The notes under the pieces: generated by a model
Told to the model about the DNA's origin: nothing
Seen by the model: the letters and a program-made list of their open reading frames with translations, nothing else
Database searches by the model: none
Made by a program: the position numbers and the translations under genes
DNA from: Luteimonas fraxinea
Lineage (GTDB): Bacteria > Pseudomonadota > Gammaproteobacteria > Xanthomonadales > Xanthomonadaceae
Length of the DNA stretch: 64,000 bases
Assembly (NCBI RefSeq): GCF_021233355.1
Contig: NZ_CP089507.1
Location: forward strand, 1,984,001 to 2,048,000
Direction: 5' to 3'
Part shown: one piece after another, positions 59,210 through 64,000 of the stretch
Position numbering within the stretch: position 1 is the first letter of the stretch
How the letters are laid out: the number at the start of each line of letters is the position of its first letter

Positions 59210-62080
59210 TCAGCGTCCGACCGGCTGGCCGTCCGCGTCGAGCACCTGCACCTCGCCCAGCTCGAGCGCGCGGATCGGCGCCTCGATCTGCTTTAGATCG
59301 CCGACGACGATCCAGGTCAGCGCCTTGGGATCGATCGTCGTCGCCACGCCGCCCAGATCGGCCACCGTCATCGATTCGATCTCGGCCTTGCGCTGGAACA
59401 CGTAGTCGTCCGGACGGCCGAAGCGCACGTTGCCGCCGATCGTCGACATCACCGACCACGCGGTCTCGTAGGCACCGGGCAGGCTCAGGGTCTGGATCGC
59501 CTGGGCGCGGGCGAGTTCGGCGGCGGTCGCCGGACGGTCGCCATCGGCGAAGTCGGTCAGCTCACGCTGGACCTCGGCCATGGCCTCGGCGGTCTTGTCG
59601 ATCTGCACCGGCGCCGACGCCATCCACGGACGCTGGCCCAGCGTGCCGCTGGCCGAGCTGCGCGCGCCGTAGGACCAGTGCTTGTCCTCGCGCAGGTTCA
59701 TGTTCAGACGCGCGGTGAAATCGCCGCCGATCACGGTGTTGACCATGTCGAAGCGGGTCGACGAGGCATCGTTGGTCGGCGGGATCACCTGCGCGGCGAA
59801 GATGTTCGCCTGTACCGCGCCGGGCTGGTCGATCAGGAACACGCGCGGTGCGGTGGGACGTGCGACCTCGGCCACTTCGATGGCCGCCGGCGCCGCGCCG
59901 GTGCCGCGCCAGTCGCCGAAATGCCGCTCCAGCATCGGCACGATCTCGTCCAGCGTGGTGTCGCCGACGACGATCAGCGTCGCGCCTTCCGGACGCACCC
60001 AGTCGCGGTGGAACGCGACCAGTTCGTCGCGCGTGAGCTTGGCAATCGCGTCTTCCGTGCCGCTGCCGGTGAACGGAATCGCATACGGATGGCCGGCGCC
60101 GTAGACCAGCGGCGGCAGCACGCGCATCGCCACGCTCGACGGGCGCGCCTTCTCCTGCGCGATGCCGGCGATCCACGTCGCCTTGATGCGGTCGATTTCC
60201 TTCTGATCGAAGTTCGGGCGACGCAGCATGTCGGCGAACAGCGCCAGCGACGGATCGAGGTTCTCCTTCAGCGCCGAAACGTAGGCATTGCTGCCGTCGA
60301 GCGACGCGCCCGCACCGAGGCTCGCGCCCAGCGCTTCGACGCGGTCTGCGAAGTCGAGCGCGCCCAGGCCGCCGGCGCCTTCGTCGAGCACGTTCATCGT
60401 GAAGCTCGCGGTGCCCGGCGTGCGGCCCAGGTCGGCGGTGTAACCGCCCTTGAACTCGTAGCTCAGCTGCACGACCGGAATCTCCGGACGGCGCGCCAGG
60501 ATCACCTGGGTGCCGTTGGACAGCGTCGCGCGCTCCTGCGCCGGGAACTTGAGTTCCGGGAACGATGCGGTCTTCGGCACCCCGGTGCTGCGGTCGATGC
60601 GGCTGCGCGTGGTCGTGTACTTGGCATCGGGCGCCGGCGGGGTGAACGGCGCGGGCGTGACCGCGGGTTCTTCGGCCAGCGGCGTGCGTGCGCCCGGCAC
60701 GACGGTGATGGTGTGGCTGCCGACATCGAGCCACTTCGCGCCGGCCGCCTTGACGTCCTCGGCGGTGGTCGCGGCGACGTTCGCCAGCGAGTCGCGGAAG
60801 CAGCCCGGATCGCCCTCGTAGACGGTGCATTCGGCCAGTGCGTCGGCCTTGCCGCCGAAGCCGCCGATGCGCTCGATGCCGCGCACGAAACCGGCCCGGA
60901 ACGAGGTCTTGGCGCGCTCGAGTTCCTCGGCGCTCGGGCCTTCGGTGATCAGGCGCTCGAGTTCCTCGTCGATCGCTTTCTCGACCGTCGCCGGGTCCAC
61001 GCCCTGCTTCACGGTCGCCATCACGACGAAGTTCGAGCCCAGCTGCGAGCCGTAGGCGCCGGCGCTGATGTTGTCGACCAGGCGGTCGTCGTGCAGCAGG
61101 CGACGGTCGAGACGCGAGGCCTTGGCGCCACCTAGCACGCTGCCCAGCACCTGCAGGTGGTCGATTTCGGTAGTGCCCAGTTCGGCGACGTTCCACGCGC
61201 GGTAGATGCGCACCTGCGGCACCTGGTCTTCCATCGTCTCGCGGGTGTCGGCGCTGCGCTTGGCCACGTCGACAGCGGGCTGCGCCATCGTCGGGCCGGC
61301 CGGAATGTCGCCGAAGTACTGCGCGACCTTGCGGCGCGCGGTGGCCACGTCGATGTCGCCGGCCAGCACCAGCACCGCGTTGTTCGGGCCGTACCAGGTG
61401 CGGAACCACTGCTTGACGTCGTCGAGCGCGGCCGCGTTGAGGTCGTTCATTGAGCCGATGACGCCGTGGTGGTACGGGTGGCCCTTGGGGTACAGCGCGC
61501 GTGTGAGCTTGTCCCAGACCTGGCCGTAGGGCTGGTTCTCGCCCTGGCGCTTCTCGTTCTGCACCACGCCGCGCTGCTCGTCGAGCGCCGCCTGGTCGAC
61601 CGCGCCGAGCAGGTGGCCCATGCGGTCCGATTCCATCCACAGCGCCATGTCGAGCGCGGTGGTCGGCACGTTCTGGAAGTAGTTCGTGCGGTCGGTGTTG
61701 GTGGTGCCGTTCTGGTCGGTCACGCCGACCTGCTTGAAGGGATCGAAGAACTCGCCGTCGTGGTTCTCGCTGGCCTGGAACATCAGATGCTCGAACAGGT
61801 GCGCGAAGCCGCTGCGGCCGGCGGGTTCGTCCTTGCTGCCGACGTGGTACCAGATGTTGACCGCGACGATCGGCGCCTTGCGGTCGGTATGCACCACCAC
61901 GCGCAGGCCGTTGGGCAGGGTGAAGGTCTCGTACGGAATGTCGACGCCGACGGCCTGGGCGGGCGGTGCGGCAAGCGCCATCGGCGCCGCGGCGAAGCCG
62001 GACAGGGCGAGGCCGGTGGCCAGCGCGAGCAGGGCCGCGCGCGGGCGAGTCGGAGCGGTACGGAGACGGTCGACGGACAT
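59210..62080 (-). CDS. M16-family zinc protease (pitrilysin-like), secreted
   Basis: Large zinc peptidase of 956 residues with a signal peptide (about 1-40). The inverted zinc motif HLFEH is at 94-98 with the distal Glu near 176 (QNEKRQGENQPYG). It has two M16 halves: the N-terminal is catalytic, while the C-terminal one (from about 540) lacks the motif and forms the other side of the clamp. Family members degrade peptides in the periplasm. The start ATG 62080 (MSVDRLRT) directly precedes the signal. Confidence 0.93.
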   Translation of the reverse strand: MSVDRLRTAPTRPRAALLALATGLALSGFAAAPMALAAPPAQAVGVDIPYETFTLPNGLRVVVHTDRKAPIVAVNIWYHVGSKDEPAGRSGFAHLFEHLMFQASENHDGEFFDPFKQVGVTDQNGTTNTDRTNYFQNVPTTALDMALWMESDRMGHLLGAVDQAALDEQRGVVQNEKRQGENQPYGQVWDKLTRALYPKGHPYHHGVIGSMNDLNAAALDDVKQWFRTWYGPNNAVLVLAGDIDVATARRKVAQYFGDIPAGPTMAQPAVDVAKRSADTRETMEDQVPQVRIYRAWNVAELGTTEIDHLQVLGSVLGGAKASRLDRRLLHDDRLVDNISAGAYGSQLGSNFVVMATVKQGVDPATVEKAIDEELERLITEGPSAEELERAKTSFRAGFVRGIERIGGFGGKADALAECTVYEGDPGCFRDSLANVAATTAEDVKAAGAKWLDVGSHTITVVPGARTPLAEEPAVTPAPFTPPAPDAKYTTTRSRIDRSTGVPKTASFPELKFPAQERATLSNGTQVILARRPEIPVVQLSYEFKGGYTADLGRTPGTASFTMNVLDEGAGGLGALDFADRVEALGASLGAGASLDGSNAYVSALKENLDPSLALFADMLRRPNFDQKEIDRIKATWIAGIAQEKARPSSVAMRVLPPLVYGAGHPYAIPFTGSGTEDAIAKLTRDELVAFHRDWVRPEGATLIVVGDTTLDEIVPMLERHFGDWRGTGAAPAAIEVAEVARPTAPRVFLIDQPGAVQANIFAAQVIPPTNDASSTRFDMVNTVIGGDFTARLNMNLREDKHWSYGARSSASGTLGQRPWMASAPVQIDKTAEAMAEVQRELTDFADGDRPATAAELARAQAIQTLSLPGAYETAWSVMSTIGGNVRFGRPDDYVFQRKAEIESMTVADLGGVATTIDPKALTWIVVGDLKQIEAPIRALELGEVQVLDADGQPVGR

Positions 62081-62547
62081 GCCGGTCCTTGCAGTTCGGG
62101 CGGGATTGGACCCGCATCGTAGCCAGCCGCAGTGCCTTCGGCACGGGCCGCAGGTCATGGTGGGTCTCAGCTTGCGGTCAAGGCGATCGTCGCAGCGGAT
62201 CGAAGCCCTTCCCCGCGCTGCGGGGAAGGGTTGGGTGGGGGCAGACGGCCAGGCTGACGGGTGTCCGGATTCCAAGCATCTGCACCGCGTGCGATCCGTT
62301 CCTGCTGTGATCCGGGCGTTTGCCCCCATCCCGGCCTGTCCGGCCCGGCGCAGCGCGCCGGTCGTTCGATCGACTCGCGCGGCGGTGCAGCGCAAGCGAG
62401 TCGCTCTCACCCCGCGCGCGCGGGGAAAGGAGCAGATTGCGGACCCGCCTTGGTCTGGCCATGCGCCAGTGCTCTGCGCGGCCTCGCCAGTCCAATCCTC
62501 ACGACCCGCCCGCTAGCATCGAAGCCCGGTTCTCCCTAGGCACGCGC
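62081..62547. other. Non-coding gap with REP-like palindromes
   Basis: Region of about 467 bases between divergent genes. A perfect 11-base inverted repeat, CCCTTCCCCGC with GCGGGGAAGGG, is at 62206-62230, followed by TTGGGTGGGGGC. Related CCCCGCGCGCGCGGGG is near 62411-62426. This is typical of dispersed extragenic palindromes. No gene is supported. Confidence 0.65.
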
Positions 62548-63252
62548 ATGACCCACTGGACTCTCGTCACCGGCGCCAACCGCGGCCTCGGCCTCGAATT
62601 CGTCCGTCAGCTGCTGGTCGACGGCGCCCGCGTCGTCGCGACCTGTCGCCAGCCCGGCAAGGCGACTGCGCTCAACAATCTCGCTGCCGAACACCCCGGC
62701 CATCTGAAGGTGCTGCCGCTGGATGTCGGCGACGCCCGCTCGCGTGACGAGCTGGTGCGCGAATGGCCACTGGCCGCGGGCGAGGACGCGCGCATCGACG
62801 TGCTGATCAACAACGCCGGCGTGCTGCACAGCGGCGAGCGCTTCGGCACGCTGCGCGCCGACACGCTCGACGACAGCCTGCGCACCAATGTCACCGGCCC
62901 GCTGCTGCTGACCCAGGCGCTGGCACCGCTGCTCGTCGACGGCGCGCGCGTCGCCAATCTGTCCTCGCAACTCGGCTCGATCGCCAATACCGCGCGCTTC
63001 GGCACGCCGAGCTACGCGATCAGCAAGGCTGCGCAGAACATGGCGACCGTGCAGCTGGCGCATGCGCTGCGCGAGCGGGGCATCGTCGTTGTCGCCCTGC
63101 ATCCGGGCTGGGTGCAGACCGACATGGGCGGCGCCCAGGCCAGCGAAGTGGCCGAGGATTCGGTCGCCGGTCTGCGCAAGGTCATCGATGGCCTCGGCCC
63201 CGACGACAGCGGCCACTTCCTCGACTGGACCGGCGCGACGCTGCCCTGGTGA
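62548..63252 (+). CDS. Short-chain dehydrogenase/reductase
   Basis: NAD(P)-dependent oxidoreductase of the SDR family, 234 residues. The nucleotide-binding motif TGANRGLG is at 8-15; NNAG and the catalytic Ser (NLSSQLGSI) and YxxxK (YAISK) are present. The fold is that of the C-factor-like SDR group. Substrate unknown. The start ATG 62548. The next gene, trmL, starts 35 bases downstream, so they may be co-transcribed. Confidence 0.9.
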   Translation: MTHWTLVTGANRGLGLEFVRQLLVDGARVVATCRQPGKATALNNLAAEHPGHLKVLPLDVGDARSRDELVREWPLAAGEDARIDVLINNAGVLHSGERFGTLRADTLDDSLRTNVTGPLLLTQALAPLLVDGARVANLSSQLGSIANTARFGTPSYAISKAAQNMATVQLAHALRERGIVVVALHPGWVQTDMGGAQASEVAEDSVAGLRKVIDGLGPDDSGHFLDWTGATLPW

Positions 63253-63286
63253 CCGACAATGGCCGGCCCGCAGCCCGGCCCGGCCC

Positions 63287-63751
63287 ATGTTCGACGTCAT
63301 CCTGCACACGCCCGAGATTCCGCCCAACACCGGCAACGTGATCCGCCTGTGCGCCAACACCGGCGCGCGGCTGCATCTGGTGCGGCCGCTGGGCTTCGAC
63401 CTCGACGACCGCAACCTGCGCCGCGCCGGGCTCGACTACCACGAGTACGCGACGCTGCAGGTACACGACGATCTCGATGTCGCACTCGCGGCGATCCAGC
63501 CCGCACGCCTGTTCGCACTGAGTACGCGTAACAGCGTCCGCTTCGATGCGCCTGCGTTCGCACCGGGCGACGCCTTCCTGTTCGGCAGCGAGACCCGCGG
63601 CCTCCCGGACGCAGTGCTCGGCCGCGTGCCCGATGGCCAGCGCCTGCGCCTGCCGATGCAGCCGGGCAACCGCAGTCTCAACCTGTCGAATGCGGTTGCA
63701 GTGGTCGTGTTCGAAGCCTGGCGCCAGCACGGATACGCCGGCGGCCAGTAA
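63287..63751 (+). CDS. trmL: tRNA (cytidine(34)-2'-O)-methyltransferase TrmL
   Basis: SPOUT methyltransferase that modifies the wobble base of tRNA-Leu. The 154 residues match family length. The trefoil-knot motifs are visible: IPPNTGNVIRLCANTGA, FLFGSETRGLP and RSLNLSNAVAVVVFEAWRQ. The start ATG 63287 gives MFDVILHTPEI, the family N-terminus. Confidence 0.95.
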   Translation: MFDVILHTPEIPPNTGNVIRLCANTGARLHLVRPLGFDLDDRNLRRAGLDYHEYATLQVHDDLDVALAAIQPARLFALSTRNSVRFDAPAFAPGDAFLFGSETRGLPDAVLGRVPDGQRLRLPMQPGNRSLNLSNAVAVVVFEAWRQHGYAGGQ

Positions 63752-63919
63752 TACGCCAGCGGCGTACGCCCGGCACAGCCGCCCCGGCATCGACTGCAGG
63801 CCGGAAGCGAGCAGGTTGGAAACGGTTGCACCACGACCTGAACACCACGCCAAAAGTTCCTGTACTTGCGAGTTCAATATTCAGCGCGGGTTGCACGCGG
63901 AGGTCGAGAATGCGCGGTA

Positions 63920-63990
63920 CCGGCCCGGGTGACCGTGCTTCCCCTCCCCTCGAAGCGCATCCCCTCCCTGTCACCCGGGCCGGCATTTTT
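63920..63990. other. Perfect hairpin with T-tract near the window end
   Basis: Perfect 14-base arms at 63920-63933 and 63970-63983 (CCGGCCCGGGTGAC and complement) enclose 36 bases and are followed by TTTTT. It lies 169 bases after trmL. It may be a plus-strand terminator or the end of an unseen small RNA. The rest of 63752-64000 shows no gene. Confidence 0.5.
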
Positions 63991-64000
63991 CAGAGCAGAA

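Overview
The window is GC-rich bacterial chromosome from the replication-origin region. It starts inside dnaA and continues dnaN-recF-gyrB. The order that follows (M48 lipoprotein, TPR protein, tonB-exbB-exbD-exbD, pdxJ), the monomeric isocitrate dehydrogenase, the TorF-type protein and the protein sequences I recognise point to the Xanthomonadaceae/Lysobacteraceae, most likely Lysobacter or Luteimonas. The genus is an inference. I see no rRNA, tRNA, CRISPR array, phage or insertion sequence.

Region by region. 1-6.4 kb: replication genes, with an oriC-like dnaA-dnaN gap (inverted DnaA boxes plus an AT-rich stretch) and five parS-type palindromes between the start of recF and gyrB. 6.5-11.3 kb: secreted M48 and TPR proteins, then the TonB energy-transduction operon ending in a strong terminator. 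11.5-14.5 kb (minus): pdxJ with a small membrane-protein gene, and a cardiolipin synthase. 14.7-22.2 kb: the main accessory system, a six-gene operon in the order of the Pseudomonas Fap functional-amyloid operon (fapA-fapF). It is preceded by a -24/-12 promoter and followed by a convergent sigma54 activator gene. 22.3-25.0 kb: a radical SAM protein and a PAS kinase/response regulator pair. 25.0-25.8 kb: a large inverted-repeat locus. 25.8-29.7 kb: an oxygenase/fbp operon, an aromatic aminotransferase and a CPBP membrane protease. 29.7-36.3 kb: a Tat-type carotenoid oxygenase, a DUF2141 protein, a NarL-type two-component pair, and azurin coupled to a TonB-dependent receptor. 36.6-38.2 kb: phhA and a divergent Lrp-type regulator. 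38.2-42.6 kb: nitrogen assimilation (glnA behind a sigma54 promoter with NtrC-like sites, TorF protein, glnK, amtB). 42.6-52.0 kb: a convergent OmpR-type regulator/histidine kinase pair, a large YadA-type trimeric autotransporter with an internal duplication, a subtilisin-like protease, two small tandem paralogues of unknown function and an amidase lipoprotein. 52.0-52.7 kb: a second inverted-repeat locus and a hexanucleotide repeat. 52.7-63.8 kb: icd, a lipoprotein, a LysM protein, queF, an M20 amidohydrolase, a DUF4156 lipoprotein, an M16 protease, a short-chain dehydrogenase and trmL.

How parts fit together. The TonB-ExbBD genes can energise receptors such as the one coupled to azurin. The fap operon, the trimeric autotransporter and the secreted protease are surface and biofilm functions. 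Two sigma54 promoters (fapA and glnA) are visible, and an enhancer-binding activator gene lies next to the fap operon. Dispersed palindromic repeats fill most gaps longer than 300 bases. The most notable system is the complete Fap-type amyloid operon with its presumed own sigma54 activator, an upstream dyad and two strong hairpins placed just after the fibril-subunit gene.
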